A stretch of DNA of 51,317 bases from positions 1-51,317 of the forward strand of contig CAMBQQ010000016.1 of NCBI GenBank assembly GCA_945870035.1, written 5' to 3'. Made by a program: the position numbers and the translations under genes. Below, in pieces: positions 18,611-28,252 of this stretch. This DNA comes from Rhizobium sp. Q54. Its GTDB lineage: Bacteria; Pseudomonadota; Alphaproteobacteria; Rhizobiales; Xanthobacteraceae. The notes below the pieces were generated by a model. It ran no database searches, had not been told where the DNA came from, and saw nothing but the letters and a program-made list of their open reading frames with translations. The stretch's first letter is position 1; each line of letters opens with the position of its first letter.

Positions 18611-19828
18611 ATGACCGTGACAATCGCCGATATCGAAGACGCCCGCCGGGTCATCGCCGGGGTGGTGCTGCGCACGCCGATGCTGCCGGCGCCGCGGCTG
18701 TCGGCGCTGACCGGGGCGGAGGTCTTCGTCAAATACGAAAACCTCCAGGTCACCAACTCGTTCAAGGACCGCGGCGCGCTGGTCAAGCTCGCCTCGTTGA
18801 ACGAGACCGAGCGCAAGCGCGGCGTCGTCGCCATGTCGGCCGGCAACCATGCCCAGTCGGTCGCCTATCACGCGGCGCGGCTCGGCAGTCCGGCGACCAT
18901 CGTCATGCCGGTGACGACGCCTTTCGTGAAAGTCGCCGCGACGCGCTCGCATGGCGCCGAAGTGGTGCTGGACGGGCAGACGGTCGCCGACGCGCAGGCG
19001 CGCTGCGAGACCATCCAGCAGGAGCGCGGCATGACGCTCGTGCATCCTTATGACGACGAGAAGGTGATCGCCGGGCAGGGCACCATTGCGCTCGAAATGC
19101 TGGAGGAGGTGCCCGACCTCGATCAGCTCGTGATCCCGATCGGCGGCGGCGGCCTGATTTCCGGCAATGCCATTGCCGCCCGCGCGGTCAATCCGAAAAT
19201 CGAAATCGTCGGCTGCGAAGCAATGCTTTATCCGGCGGTGTGGAACGCGCTCGAACACGGCAACCGCGCCATCGGTGGGCCGACCCTCGCCGAAGGCATC
19301 GCGGTCAAGAATGTCGGCAAGCTCACTTTGCCGATCATCCGCGAACTCGTCTCCGATGTCGTCCTCGTCGACGAGGCGCATCTCGAGCGTGCGGTGAACG
19401 CCTATGTCACCTTGCAGAAGACGATGGCGGAAGGCGCGGGCGCTGCCGGCCTTGCCGCGTTGCTCGCCGAGCCTGACCGTTTCAAGGGCAAGCGCGTCGG
19501 CCTGATCCTGTGCGGTGGCAATATCGATCCGCGCATTCTTGCCTCCATCATGGTGCGCGAACTGGAGCGCGAGGCGCGCATCGTCTCGTTCCGCCTCGCC
19601 ATTCCCGATCAGCCCGGCGTGCTCGGCATCATTGCGACACGCCTCGGCGAACTCGGCGCCAACATCCTCGAAGTCGAGCACCGCCGTCTGCTGCTCGACG
19701 TGCCGGCCAAGGGCGCCAAGCTCGACGTCACCATCGAAACCCGCGACGCCAGGCACGCCGCCGATATCATGGCGGCGCTGGCTGCCGACGGCTACGAGCC
19801 GGTGCGGCTCGGGCAGGGTGTTGCATAG
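18611..19828 (+). CDS. ilvA: Threonine ammonia-lyase with C-terminal ACT domain
   Basis: This PLP enzyme deaminates threonine to 2-oxobutyrate, the entry to isoleucine synthesis (or threonine catabolism). The cofactor Lys52 lies in TNSFKDRGAL, and the phosphate-binding glycine loop in PIGGGGLISG. A single ACT domain (about 325-405) replaces the two ACT-like regulatory domains of the long E. coli IlvA, giving 405 aa. This is the short form, halfway between TdcB and IlvA, so the symbol is tentative. The start ATG 18611 has AAGGA nine bases upstream. An in-frame ATG at 18575 would add 12 residues with no homology. Confidence 0.9.
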   Translation: MTVTIADIEDARRVIAGVVLRTPMLPAPRLSALTGAEVFVKYENLQVTNSFKDRGALVKLASLNETERKRGVVAMSAGNHAQSVAYHAARLGSPATIVMPVTTPFVKVAATRSHGAEVVLDGQTVADAQARCETIQQERGMTLVHPYDDEKVIAGQGTIALEMLEEVPDLDQLVIPIGGGGLISGNAIAARAVNPKIEIVGCEAMLYPAVWNALEHGNRAIGGPTLAEGIAVKNVGKLTLPIIRELVSDVVLVDEAHLERAVNAYVTLQKTMAEGAGAAGLAALLAEPDRFKGKRVGLILCGGNIDPRILASIMVRELEREARIVSFRLAIPDQPGVLGIIATRLGELGANILEVEHRRLLLDVPAKGAKLDVTIETRDARHAADIMAALAADGYEPVRLGQGVA

Positions 19829-19949
19829 GGAACCGGCATTGGGCCCGGCGTCGGCGTGGCGTCCAAAGTCGTGCCGGAAATAACCGTCGCGCGCCGCGTA
19901 TTGAGCTAAATCAATGTGAAGTCGCGGCGGCGCCAGCACGTTTCGTTCC

Positions 19950-20168
19950 ATGAAGAAAAATCCATGGGCATCGGACCGTTGGTTGCCCGTATCGATTGCG
20001 CCGGCCGATAAAGATTTGGAGGTTTGCGTGATCGACGGTCGGGACGTTCATGCCCTGGTATTTCCGTGCCGCAAGAGCAGCGCCAACTGGGTCGACGCGG
20101 TCACGAAAAGACCGCTGGATATCCAGCCGACCCATTGGCGGCTCTGGAGCGAGAAAAATATCCCCTAA
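19950..20168 (+). CDS. Small conserved hypothetical protein
   Basis: This is a 72-aa soluble protein with no signal peptide. Residues from WLPVSIAPADKDLEVCVIDG to the C-terminal PTHWRLWSE resemble small DUF551-like proteins common in Bradyrhizobium: a WxPxxxAP start, a strand pair, and a closing THWRxW motif. No function is known. Its TAA shares three bases with the TAG of the convergent gene at 20165-20326, an economical tail-to-tail arrangement that supports both being real. Confidence 0.6.
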   Translation: MKKNPWASDRWLPVSIAPADKDLEVCVIDGRDVHALVFPCRKSSANWVDAVTKRPLDIQPTHWRLWSEKNIP

Positions 20169-20326
20169 ATGGTTTTCTTGCCGGCGGAAGGGGGCGCCTG
20201 CAGGCTCTCCATTTTCGCCAGCTCCTCGGCCAGAAGGCGCAGCAGTGTCTTGCGTTTGGTCGGGTCGGTTTCGGTTTCAAGCAATTGCTTGAACCGGTCG
20301 ATATTGGCTTGAATTATTCTTTTCAT
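20165..20326 (-). CDS. 53-aa helical protein
   Basis: The product reads MKRIIQANIDRFKQLLETE, then DPTKRKTLLRLLAEELAKME, and ends APPSAGKKTI. It is almost wholly helical and amphipathic with a short disordered tail. Similar very short proteins (MKRII...NIxRF...LLETETDPTKR) occur widely in Bradyrhizobium-like genomes, but none has an assigned role that I know of. A GGTGGT stretch precedes the ATG. The stop overlaps that of the convergent small gene at 19950. Confidence 0.65.
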   Translation of the reverse strand: MKRIIQANIDRFKQLLETETDPTKRKTLLRLLAEELAKMESLQAPPSAGKKTI

Positions 20327-20527
20327 GGCACCACCCCCCGCAGAAGCGGCCGAACATATTCAAAATATACATTATGTTCCCGGCGCTGTCACCCGCCGGC
20401 GGGGGCGCCTATCAGAAAACGTTCTTGATCTTCCAGAGCGCAATGTGGGCAAAACCGGCATTGCATCAGGCGCTTATCATGCGGCGTTTTGCTTCCTGCA
20501 TTTTTCGCAGTCCAGCTCGGCGTGCCG
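20327..20527. other. Intergenic stretch with a Cys-rich micro-ORF
   Basis: This 201-base gap contains on the minus strand a frame reading DCEKCRKQNAA directly after the stop of the molybdenum hydroxylase, and then in another frame MQCRFCPHCALEDQERF (ATG at 20465-20463, stop near 20388). The two CxxC-type motifs would join into one zinc-ribbon-like peptide if a single base were missing near 20479. It is not called a gene because no start codon precedes the first half. Confidence 0.3.
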
Positions 20528-22831
20528 CTAGGCCTGCATCGCGCGCCAGATGCGCTCTGGCGTCGCCGGCATTTCGATATGCGTGATGCCGAACTCGGAT
20601 AGCGCATCGACCACGGCATTGACCACGGCGGGCAGGGCGCCGACGCAACCGGCTTCGCCGGCGCCTTTGGTGCCGAGCGGGTTGGTCTTGGTCGGCACCG
20701 GATTGGCCTCGACATGGATCGCCGGAAAATTGTGCGCGTGCAGCATGGCGTAGTCCATGAACGATGCCGTCACCATTTGACCGCTCTCGTCGAAATGAAT
20801 GTCTTCCATCAGCGCCTGACCGACGCCTTGGGCGACGCCGCCATGGATCTGGCCGTGCAGCAGCATCGGATTGAGCACGGTGCCGACGTCGTCGACGACG
20901 TTGTAACGGACCACCGCGGTTTCGCCGGTCTCGATGTCGATCTCGACCTCGCAGATGTGACAGCCGTTCGGATAATTGTTGACCGGCGTCGTATGCACGG
21001 CGTTGGCGGCCAGGCCCGGCTCCATGCCGGCGGGGAGCTTCGCCGGCACCTGCGCCGCGGCGGCGATTTCCTTCATCGTCATGGTGCTGTTGCTCTTTGA
21101 CGACGAGAACAGCCCGCCTTCGTATTTGATGTCGGCAACATCGAGCTTCATCGCATGCGCGGCGATCAAGGTCGCCTTGTCGATGATCTTGTCGCTGGCG
21201 CGCAGGAAGGCTGCGCCGCCCATGGTGGCCGAACGCGAGCCGCCGGTGCCTTCGCCGTAAGCCACCAGATCGGTATCTCCCTGCACGTAGCGGATTTCGT
21301 CCGGATGAATACCAAGTTTGTCGGCGACGATCTGCTTGAATACCGTCTCGTGGCCCTGGCCCTGGCTGTTCGAGCCGGCAAACATCGTAATGCCGCCGGA
21401 TTTGTCGAAGCGCACGTCGGCGCCTTCGGTGCCCGGCGCTGCGGCGCGCTCGATCGTGTTGGAGATGCCGATGCCGCGCAACTTGCCGTTTTTGCGCGCT
21501 TCCTTGCGGCGCTTGGCGAAACCGTCGAAGTCGGCCATCGCCAACGCCATGTCCATGTTCTTTTCGAACTCGCCGCAGTCATAGGTAAACGTCAAGCCGG
21601 TCTTGAACGGCATTTCCTTCGGGCTGATGTAGTTGCGCCGGCGCAACTCAACACTGTCGATGCCGATCTGCGCGGCGGCAAGCTCTACCATGCGCTCGAT
21701 GACGAAAGCCGACTCGGGCCGTCCATTGCCGCGATAGGGGCGCACCGGATTGGTGTTGGTGAAAACGCCGGTGACATCGACGAAGATCGCCGGCGTCCGA
21801 TAGGTGCCGGCCAAAGTCCCGGCGTTGAGAAAGAAGGCCGGCATGTTGTTCTGCAAATAGGCGCCGATGGCGGCGATGGTCTTGACCTTCATCGCCAGGA
21901 AGCGGCCATCCTCGTCGAGCGCAAGCTCAGCTTCGGTGACATTGTCGCGGCCTTGCGGATCGGACAGGAACGCCTCGGTGCGGGTGCTGATCCACTTCAC
22001 CGGGCGGCCGGTCAGCCTCGCAGCATAACAGACCAAAGGCACCTCGCCGAAGATCGGCGTTTTCATGCCGAAGCTGCCGCCGGTGTCGCCGGTGATGACG
22101 TGCAGCGCGCCTTCCGCGATGTTGAGGATCTTGGCGACATTGCCGCGCAGATCGTGCGGGCGCTGCGTCGCCGTGTGCAACGTATAGCGGCCGGTGCCGG
22201 CGTGATAATGCGCCACCGCGCCACGCGGCTCCATCGTGACGGCGGTGACGCGGTTGATGACGAAGCGGCCCTTGACGACATGCGCGGCCTTGGCGAAACC
22301 CGCATCCGCCGCGGCCTTGTCGCCGATCAGTTCGACAAAGGAAATGTTGTCCTTGCACTCGTCATAGACGCGCGCCTTGCCTTGCGTCGCCTCGGCGGTC
22401 GAGACGACGGCGGGCAGCGGTTCGTAATCGACCTCAACAAGTTCGGCCGCATCATGCGCCTGCGCCAACGTATCGGCGACGATAAAGGCGACGCTGTCGC
22501 CGATGAAGCGCACATGCGTTTCCGCCAGCACCGGATAGCGCGGCTTGAACATCGGCGAGCCGTCGCGCAGCTTGAGGCCGGGGTGCGACAGCAGGTCGCC
22601 GAGGCCCGCGGCCTTCCAGTCGGCGCCGGTGATGACGGCGAGCACGCCGGGCGCGGCTTTGGCAGCGGTCGTGTCGATCGACTTTATTTTCGCATGACCA
22701 TGCGGCGAGCGCAGCACGACGCCATAGGCCATGCCCGGCATCTGGATGTCGTCGGTGTAGGAGCCGCCGCCGCGCACCAGCCGCGGGTCCTCGAAGCGCG
22801 GCACGCCTTGGCCGATTGCAAATTCACCCAT
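20528..22831 (-). CDS. Molybdopterin-binding hydroxylase large subunit (CoxL-like)
   Basis: This 767-aa protein of the xanthine dehydrogenase family binds the molybdenum cofactor and hydroxylates an unknown substrate, or oxidises an aldehyde. The N-terminal ald_Xan_dh a/b hammerhead domain (about 20-130) starts FEDPRLVRGGGSYTDDI. The cofactor-binding domain follows, with GDTGGSFGMKTP and the C-terminal catalytic Glu in KGAGEAGCVG. The active-site loop reads RPYRGNGRPE. This resembles the AYRGAGR of form II enzymes and not the AYRCSFR (Se-Cys site) of true CO dehydrogenases. The start ATG 22831 gives the standard MGEFAIGQGVPRFEDPRL. No medium (FAD) or small (2Fe-2S) subunit gene is adjacent, which is unusual. 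Confidence 0.85.
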   Translation of the reverse strand: MGEFAIGQGVPRFEDPRLVRGGGSYTDDIQMPGMAYGVVLRSPHGHAKIKSIDTTAAKAAPGVLAVITGADWKAAGLGDLLSHPGLKLRDGSPMFKPRYPVLAETHVRFIGDSVAFIVADTLAQAHDAAELVEVDYEPLPAVVSTAEATQGKARVYDECKDNISFVELIGDKAAADAGFAKAAHVVKGRFVINRVTAVTMEPRGAVAHYHAGTGRYTLHTATQRPHDLRGNVAKILNIAEGALHVITGDTGGSFGMKTPIFGEVPLVCYAARLTGRPVKWISTRTEAFLSDPQGRDNVTEAELALDEDGRFLAMKVKTIAAIGAYLQNNMPAFFLNAGTLAGTYRTPAIFVDVTGVFTNTNPVRPYRGNGRPESAFVIERMVELAAAQIGIDSVELRRRNYISPKEMPFKTGLTFTYDCGEFEKNMDMALAMADFDGFAKRRKEARKNGKLRGIGISNTIERAAAPGTEGADVRFDKSGGITMFAGSNSQGQGHETVFKQIVADKLGIHPDEIRYVQGDTDLVAYGEGTGGSRSATMGGAAFLRASDKIIDKATLIAAHAMKLDVADIKYEGGLFSSSKSNSTMTMKEIAAAAQVPAKLPAGMEPGLAANAVHTTPVNNYPNGCHICEVEIDIETGETAVVRYNVVDDVGTVLNPMLLHGQIHGGVAQGVGQALMEDIHFDESGQMVTASFMDYAMLHAHNFPAIHVEANPVPTKTNPLGTKGAGEAGCVGALPAVVNAVVDALSEFGITHIEMPATPERIWRAMQA

Positions 22832-22946
22832 CGTTTCTTCCCAAAGCTTCTTGTGTTTTGTGAACCTCAATCCGTCATCCTGAGGTGCGAGCGAAGCGAG
22901 CCTCGAAGGATGAACGGCCAAGGGAGTTGAGGCGGGCCGTCGCCCA

Positions 22947-22972
22947 CCAAACTCGGGTATACCCGAGTTTGG
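22947..22972. repeat. 26-bp perfect palindrome
   Basis: The half site CCAAACTCGGGTA is followed directly by its exact reverse complement. It lies inside the composite element 22872-23047. Confidence 0.95.
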
Positions 22973-22983
22973 AATTTCTTGTG

Positions 22984-23009
22984 CGCAAGTCGGCCATGGC
23001 CGACTTGCG
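22984..23009. repeat. Second 26-bp perfect palindrome
   Basis: The half site CGCAAGTCGGCCA is followed directly by its exact reverse complement, 11 bases after the first palindrome. The two half sites are unrelated in sequence but equal in length. Confidence 0.95.
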
Positions 23010-23061
23010 ATGGCTCGGCCAAAAGGCCTCGCACCTCAGGGTGACGGAGTTAAACTTATTT

Positions 23062-24159
<1,098 letters not shown>

Positions 24160-24240
24160 TTAGCCGTTCCAGACAGGTCACGCCACCCGGGCGAGGCCGT
24201 CCCGTTGACGTTCTCCGGTCGGCCTTCTATCCGTCAAAGC

Positions 24241-25380
24241 ATGGATTTCACCCTCACCGAAGACCAGCGCGCTTTCCAGTCAACCGCCCGCGCATTCGCC
24301 CGCGAGGCGATGATGCCGCACGCCGCCGCCTGGGACGAAGGCGAGGTCTTTCCGGTCGAGGCGCTGCGCCAGGCGGCGGCTCTTGGATTCGCCGGCATCT
24401 ACGTCAAGGACGATGTCGGCGGCTCCGGCCTGACCCGGCTCGATGCGGCGCTGATCTTCGAGGAACTGGCGCAAGGCTGCACCTCGACCGCGGCCTACAT
24501 CTCCATCCACAACATGGTGGCGTGGATGATCGACACCTATGGCAGCGCGGCGTTGCGCGAGAAGCATCTGCCAAAGCTGTGTTCCATGGAGCAATTCGCC
24601 AGCTACTGCCTCACCGAGCCGGGCGCGGGTTCGGATGCCGCCAGCCTCACCACCAAAGCGCGGCGCGACCGCGACTTTTACGTGCTCGACGGGACCAAGG
24701 CCTTCATCTCCGGCGGCGGCGTGTCGGATGTCTATGCGGTGATGGCGCGCACCGGCGAGGCCGGGCCGAAAGGCATTTCCTGCATTCTGGTCGAGAAGGG
24801 CACGCCGGGACTTTCTTTCGGCGCGCGCGAGAAGAAGCTCGGCTGGAAATCGCAGCCGACCGCGATGGTGATGTTCGAAAATTGCCGCGTTCCGGCGACG
24901 AACCTGATCGGCACGGAAGGGCAGGGCTTCCGCATCGCCATGGCCGGGCTCGATGGCGGCCGGCTCAATATCGCTGCTTGCTCATTGGGCGGCGCACAAT
25001 TCTCGCTCGACCGCACCATCGAGTACATGAAGGATCGCAAACAGTTCGGCACGCGCATTGCCGACTTCCAGGCGCTTCAGTTCCGTATCGCCGATTACGC
25101 CACCGAGATCGACGCCGCGCGCCTTTTGCTGCATCGCGCCGCGGTCGCCGTCGGCGAGCACGAGCCGGGCGCGACGACGTTGGCCGCCAAGGCCAAAAGG
25201 CTGGCCACCGATACCGGCTTCGACGTCGTCAATGGCTGCCTGCAACTGCACGGCGGCTATGGCTATCTGCGCGATCATCCCATCGAGCGCGTGCTGCGCG
25301 ACGTGCGCGTGCATCAGATCCTCGAAGGCACCAACGAAATCATGCGCGTCATCATCTCGCGCGCGATGCTGGGGAATTGA
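24241..25380 (+). CDS. Acyl-CoA dehydrogenase, probably isobutyryl-CoA dehydrogenase
   Basis: This FAD enzyme oxidises an acyl-CoA to its 2,3-enoyl-CoA. The 379-aa protein has the family's [13 protein letters not shown] signature, the FAD/CoA stretch [17 protein letters not shown], and catalytic Glu362 in [17 protein letters not shown]. The [12 protein letters not shown] start and the late Glu are typical of isobutyryl-CoA dehydrogenase (ACAD8). The downstream 3-hydroxyisobutyryl-CoA hydrolase and mmsB make valine catabolism the likely role (isobutyryl-CoA to methacrylyl-CoA). The start is ATG 24241; an upstream in-frame ATG at 24106 overlaps hemB and is unlikely. One base separates its stop from the next start. 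Confidence 0.9.
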   Translation: MDFTLTEDQRAFQSTARAFAREAMMPHAAAWDEGEVFPVEALRQAAALGFAGIYVKDDVGGSGLTRLDAALIFEELAQGCTSTAAYISIHNMVAWMIDTYGSAALREKHLPKLCSMEQFASYCLTEPGAGSDAASLTTKARRDRDFYVLDGTKAFISGGGVSDVYAVMARTGEAGPKGISCILVEKGTPGLSFGAREKKLGWKSQPTAMVMFENCRVPATNLIGTEGQGFRIAMAGLDGGRLNIAACSLGGAQFSLDRTIEYMKDRKQFGTRIADFQALQFRIADYATEIDAARLLLHRAAVAVGEHEPGATTLAAKAKRLATDTGFDVVNGCLQLHGGYGYLRDHPIERVLRDVRVHQILEGTNEIMRVIISRAMLGN

Positions 25381-25381
25381 C

Positions 25382-25822
25382 ATGACCGCGGCGCAATGGA
25401 GCGGCGAACTGGCTTTGGTGACGGCGGCGATGTTCGCTGGCGCGGCTTTTTATATCAATTTCGCCGAACAGCACGCGCGGCTGCAACTCGACGAACGCGC
25501 GCTGCTGACGCAATGGAAGCCGAGCTACAGCCGTGGCTTCATTATGCAATCGAGCCTGGCGGTGATTTCCTGCGCCTTCGGCGTCATCGCCTTTATGCTC
25601 AGCTATGACTGGCGCTGGCTGGTCGGCGCGGTTCTGATCGTCGCCAACTGGCCGTTCACGCTCTTCATCATCATGCCGACCAACAAGCTGTTGCAGGGCA
25701 CCGCCCCGGAGCAGGCCAATGAGGTGACGCGCGGCCTGATCGAACAATGGGGCAGGCTGCATGCGGTACGCACCGCCTTGGGCTTCGCCGCGGCGATCGC
25801 CTACTTGTGGGCGATGACGTGA
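25382..25822 (+). CDS. DUF1772-like four-helix membrane protein
   Basis: This 146-aa integral membrane protein has four predicted helices. Family features include [17 protein letters not shown] after the first helix, [10 protein letters not shown], and the conserved IIMPTNKLL near residue 100, followed by [17 protein letters not shown]1772 proteins are related to anthrone oxygenase-like membrane proteins, and most have no known role. It starts two bases after the acyl-CoA dehydrogenase stop and its TGA overlaps the GTG of the hydrolase gene, so it is translated as part of the valine operon. Whether it takes part in the pathway is unknown. Confidence 0.8.
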   Translation: MTAAQWSGELALVTAAMFAGAAFYINFAEQHARLQLDERALLTQWKPSYSRGFIMQSSLAVISCAFGVIAFMLSYDWRWLVGAVLIVANWPFTLFIIMPTNKLLQGTAPEQANEVTRGLIEQWGRLHAVRTALGFAAAIAYLWAMT

Positions 25823-26874
25823 GCGACGCGGAAATCCTCTTCGAGCGCCGCGGCGCGGCCGGCATCGTCACGCTCAACCGGCCGAAGGCGCTCAACGCCG
25901 TCACGCACACTATGGTGCACGCGTTGAGCGCGCAGTTGGCTGAATGGGCCGACGACGATGCCGTGACGCGCGTGGTCATCATGGCCAATGGCGAGCGCGC
26001 CTTTTCCGCCGGTGGCGACATCCGCGCTCTCTACGAGCTTGGCAAAGCCGGCAAGCACAAGGAGGCCCTGCAGTTCTGGGCCGACGAATATCCGCTCAAC
26101 GCCGCCATCAAGAACTACCGCAAGCCCTATGTCGCGCTGATCGACGGCATCGCCATGGGCGGCGGCATCGGCATTTCGGTGCACGGGTCGCACCGCGTCG
26201 CCTTCGACCGCTTTTCCTTCGCCATGCCGGAAGTGGGCATCGGCTTCTTCCCCGATGTCGGCGCTACCTGGTTCCTGCCGCGCATGCCCGGCGAGCTCGG
26301 CGCTTATTGTGCGCTGACCGGCGAGCGTTTCAACGCCGCCGATGGCATTGCCGCCGGCGTCGCCACGCATCGCGTGCCGTCAGCGCGCTATGGCGCTTTG
26401 GTCGACGGCCTCACCGGCACGGTGTCGGTCGACGCCGTCCTCTCCGCCTTTACTGAACCGGCGGGGGAGGGGCCTATTTCCGCCCGCCGCGCCGCGATCG
26501 ACCGGCTGTTTACCGGCAATCGCGTCGAAGCCATCCTCGCCGCGCTCGACCGTGAGGCCGCCTCAACCAACGTCGACGCCGAATGGGCCGGCAAGACCGC
26601 GGCCTTGATGCGAACCAAATCGCCGCTCAGTCTCAAGCTCGCGCTGGCGCAGGTGCGTTTCGGCGCCACCGCGGATTTCGCAACGTGCATGCGCACCGAA
26701 TTCCGCATAGTGTCGCGCATCATTCATGGTCATGATTTTTACGAGGGCGTGCGCGCGGTGATCGTCGACAAGGACAACAAACCGGTGTGGCAACCCGCGA
26801 CGCTCGGCGAAGTCAGCGATGCCGAAGTGGCGCGCCATTTCGCGCCGCTCGGCGCAGATGAGTTGGCTCTATGA
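25819..26874 (+). CDS. 3-hydroxyisobutyryl-CoA hydrolase
   Basis: This crotonase-fold thioesterase releases 3-hydroxyisobutyrate from its CoA ester in valine breakdown. Motifs typical of the HIBCH branch rather than plain enoyl-CoA hydratases are [13 protein letters not shown] (oxyanion hole), [10 protein letters not shown], and [20 protein letters not shown] with the catalytic Glu/Asp. The C-terminal region has [20 protein letters not shown]. The length of 351 aa, against about 260 for hydratases, agrees. The start is a GTG overlapping the stop of the membrane protein gene (GTGA), and the longer open frame upstream is within that gene. The stop overlaps the next gene by ATGA. Confidence 0.9.
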   Translation: MSDAEILFERRGAAGIVTLNRPKALNAVTHTMVHALSAQLAEWADDDAVTRVVIMANGERAFSAGGDIRALYELGKAGKHKEALQFWADEYPLNAAIKNYRKPYVALIDGIAMGGGIGISVHGSHRVAFDRFSFAMPEVGIGFFPDVGATWFLPRMPGELGAYCALTGERFNAADGIAAGVATHRVPSARYGALVDGLTGTVSVDAVLSAFTEPAGEGPISARRAAIDRLFTGNRVEAILAALDREAASTNVDAEWAGKTAALMRTKSPLSLKLALAQVRFGATADFATCMRTEFRIVSRIIHGHDFYEGVRAVIVDKDNKPVWQPATLGEVSDAEVARHFAPLGADELAL

Positions 26875-27320
26875 GCGAGCCGTATTCCGCCGACGACCTG
26901 AAAGGCCTCGATCCCGTCCACGAGAACGAGGGCGAAGTCAGCGTCGGCCTGTGGACGCGGCGGCTGGTGCTGTTCCTGCGGGTGATGGCCGGCCTGTCGA
27001 TGATCAAGGGCCTCTATCACTGGTCGCGGGTCTGCGGCATCGGCGTCGAGGCGCCGGACTATTTCGAGGCGCATTCGATCGCATGGCAGGTGGCGACGGT
27101 GTTCTTCGCCGTCATCGATCTGGTCGCGGCGGTCGGCCTGTGGCTGGCGGCGGCCTGGGGCGCGGTGATCTGGCTGACCGCGGTCGCCTCGATGCTGGCG
27201 GTCGAGATTTTCTTTCCGCAGGTCTATGGTCGTGGTTTCGTCACCGTCATTGTCGAAGGCGGCTTGCTCGGACTGTATCTCTGGCTGGCGATGAAGTCGG
27301 CGCAGGAGCAGCCGGAGTAG
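26871..27320 (+). CDS. DUF6163-like membrane protein
   Basis: This is a 149-aa protein with a hydrophilic N-terminus of about 28 residues and three to four membrane helices (around 30-48, 70-95, 98-115 and 122-142). It matches the DUF6163 type seen in rhizobia. I know of no function. The start overlaps the hydrolase stop by four bases (ATGA), so it is co-translated within the valine operon. Together with the DUF1772-like gene it makes two small membrane proteins interleaved with the pathway enzymes. Confidence 0.75.
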   Translation: MSEPYSADDLKGLDPVHENEGEVSVGLWTRRLVLFLRVMAGLSMIKGLYHWSRVCGIGVEAPDYFEAHSIAWQVATVFFAVIDLVAAVGLWLAAAWGAVIWLTAVASMLAVEIFFPQVYGRGFVTVIVEGGLLGLYLWLAMKSAQEQPE

Positions 27321-27352
27321 GCTAGAAAATAAAAAGCTAAAGGGAGAGAAGC

Positions 27353-28237
27353 ATGTCGCGCATCGGATTTATCGGCCTCGGCAATATGGGTCTGCCGATG
27401 GCGCAGAACCTGCTCAAGGCCGGCCATCAGGTCGAGGGCGTCGATCTCAATCCGGCCTCTACCGAGAAGCTGATCGCGTCTGGCGGCAGCAACGCGGAAT
27501 TCGCCAAGGTCGCGGCCAGCCGTGCCGATGTCGTCATCACCATGCTGCCGGCCGGCAAGCATGTCCGTGAGGTTTATCTCGGTGCGGGCGGCATCGTCGA
27601 GAACGCCAATCCCGGCACGCTGCTGATCGACTGTTCCACCATCGATGTCGAGACCGCGCGTGAAGTGGCCGCCGCCGCCGAGGCGAGGGGACTGCTGATG
27701 CTGGATGCGCCGGTATCCGGCGGCGTTGGCGGCGCGGCCGCCGGCACGCTCACTTTCATGGTCGGCGGCAGCGTGCAGGCTTTCACCCGCGCGCAGACCA
27801 TTCTCGACAAGATGGGCAAGACCATCGTGCATGCCGGCGGCCCCGGCAACGGCCAGGCGGCGAAGATCTGCAACAACATGATCCTCGGCATTTCGATGAT
27901 CGCGGTGTCGGAAGCTTTCGTGCTGGCTGAAAAACTTGGTCTCGACCACCAGAAGCTGTTCGATATCTCATCGAAGTCGTCCGGCCAGTGCTGGTCGATG
28001 ACGACCTATTGCCCGGTGCCGGGGCCGGTGCCGACGTCACCGGCCAATCGCGACTACCAGCCCGGATTTACAGCCGCGATGATGCTGAAGGACTTACGTT
28101 TGGCGCAAGGCGCGGCCAAAGCCGCCGGCGCGAAAACGGAATTGGGCGCCGACGCTGAAAGGATTTATTCGGCATATGCCAGCAGCGGCGAAGCGGAACG
28201 GGATTTTTCCGGCATAATCCGCTTCATTCGCGGCTAG
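27353..28237 (+). CDS. mmsB: 3-hydroxyisobutyrate dehydrogenase
   Basis: MmsB oxidises 3-hydroxyisobutyrate to methylmalonate semialdehyde with NAD+. The Rossmann glycine motif GFIGLGNMGLPMA is at the N-terminus, the substrate loop DAPVSGGVGGA at about 118-128, and the catalytic Lys171 in GNGQAAKICNNM. At 294 aa it has the normal length for the beta-hydroxyacid dehydrogenase family. A strong ribosome binding site (AAGGGAGAG) precedes the ATG after a 32-base gap. It is the last gene of the operon. The next pathway enzyme, methylmalonate semialdehyde dehydrogenase (mmsA), and a methacrylyl-CoA hydratase are not in this window. Confidence 0.93.
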   Translation: MSRIGFIGLGNMGLPMAQNLLKAGHQVEGVDLNPASTEKLIASGGSNAEFAKVAASRADVVITMLPAGKHVREVYLGAGGIVENANPGTLLIDCSTIDVETAREVAAAAEARGLLMLDAPVSGGVGGAAAGTLTFMVGGSVQAFTRAQTILDKMGKTIVHAGGPGNGQAAKICNNMILGISMIAVSEAFVLAEKLGLDHQKLFDISSKSSGQCWSMTTYCPVPGPVPTSPANRDYQPGFTAAMMLKDLRLAQGAAKAAGAKTELGADAERIYSAYASSGEAERDFSGIIRFIRG

Positions 28238-28252
28238 TTCGGCGCGCGCAAA

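Larger units (their letters stand above)
22872..23047. repeat. Composite palindromic element between hydroxylase gene and hemB
   Basis: Outer 20-bp inverted arms (CCGTCATCCTGAGGTGCGAG and its near-complement at 23028-23047, one mismatch) enclose two 26-bp perfect palindromes, at 22947-22972 and 22984-23009, 11 bases apart. The left part also reads GCGAGCGAAGCGAGC, a nested hairpin. Left-arm sequences of this type are repeated widely in Hyphomicrobiales genomes. The element lies between two minus-strand genes: downstream of hemB and upstream of the hydroxylase gene. Confidence 0.8.

Noticed and set aside
17984..19951. 655-aa minus-strand open frame
   Set aside because: Only its last 170 codons (RDD protein) are real; the rest is antisense to the threonine dehydratase and has Asp/His/Arg-heavy shadow composition.
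20528..22831. CO dehydrogenase (coxL proper)
   Set aside because: The AYRCSFR active-site loop of true CO dehydrogenases is absent and there are no coxM/coxS neighbours.
21155..22930. 591-aa plus-strand open frame opposite the molybdenum hydroxylase
   Set aside because: Shadow composition and no recognisable domain; the minus-strand gene has clear family motifs.
22872..23047. CRISPR array
   Set aside because: Palindromic units are different from each other and there is no set of regular spacers.
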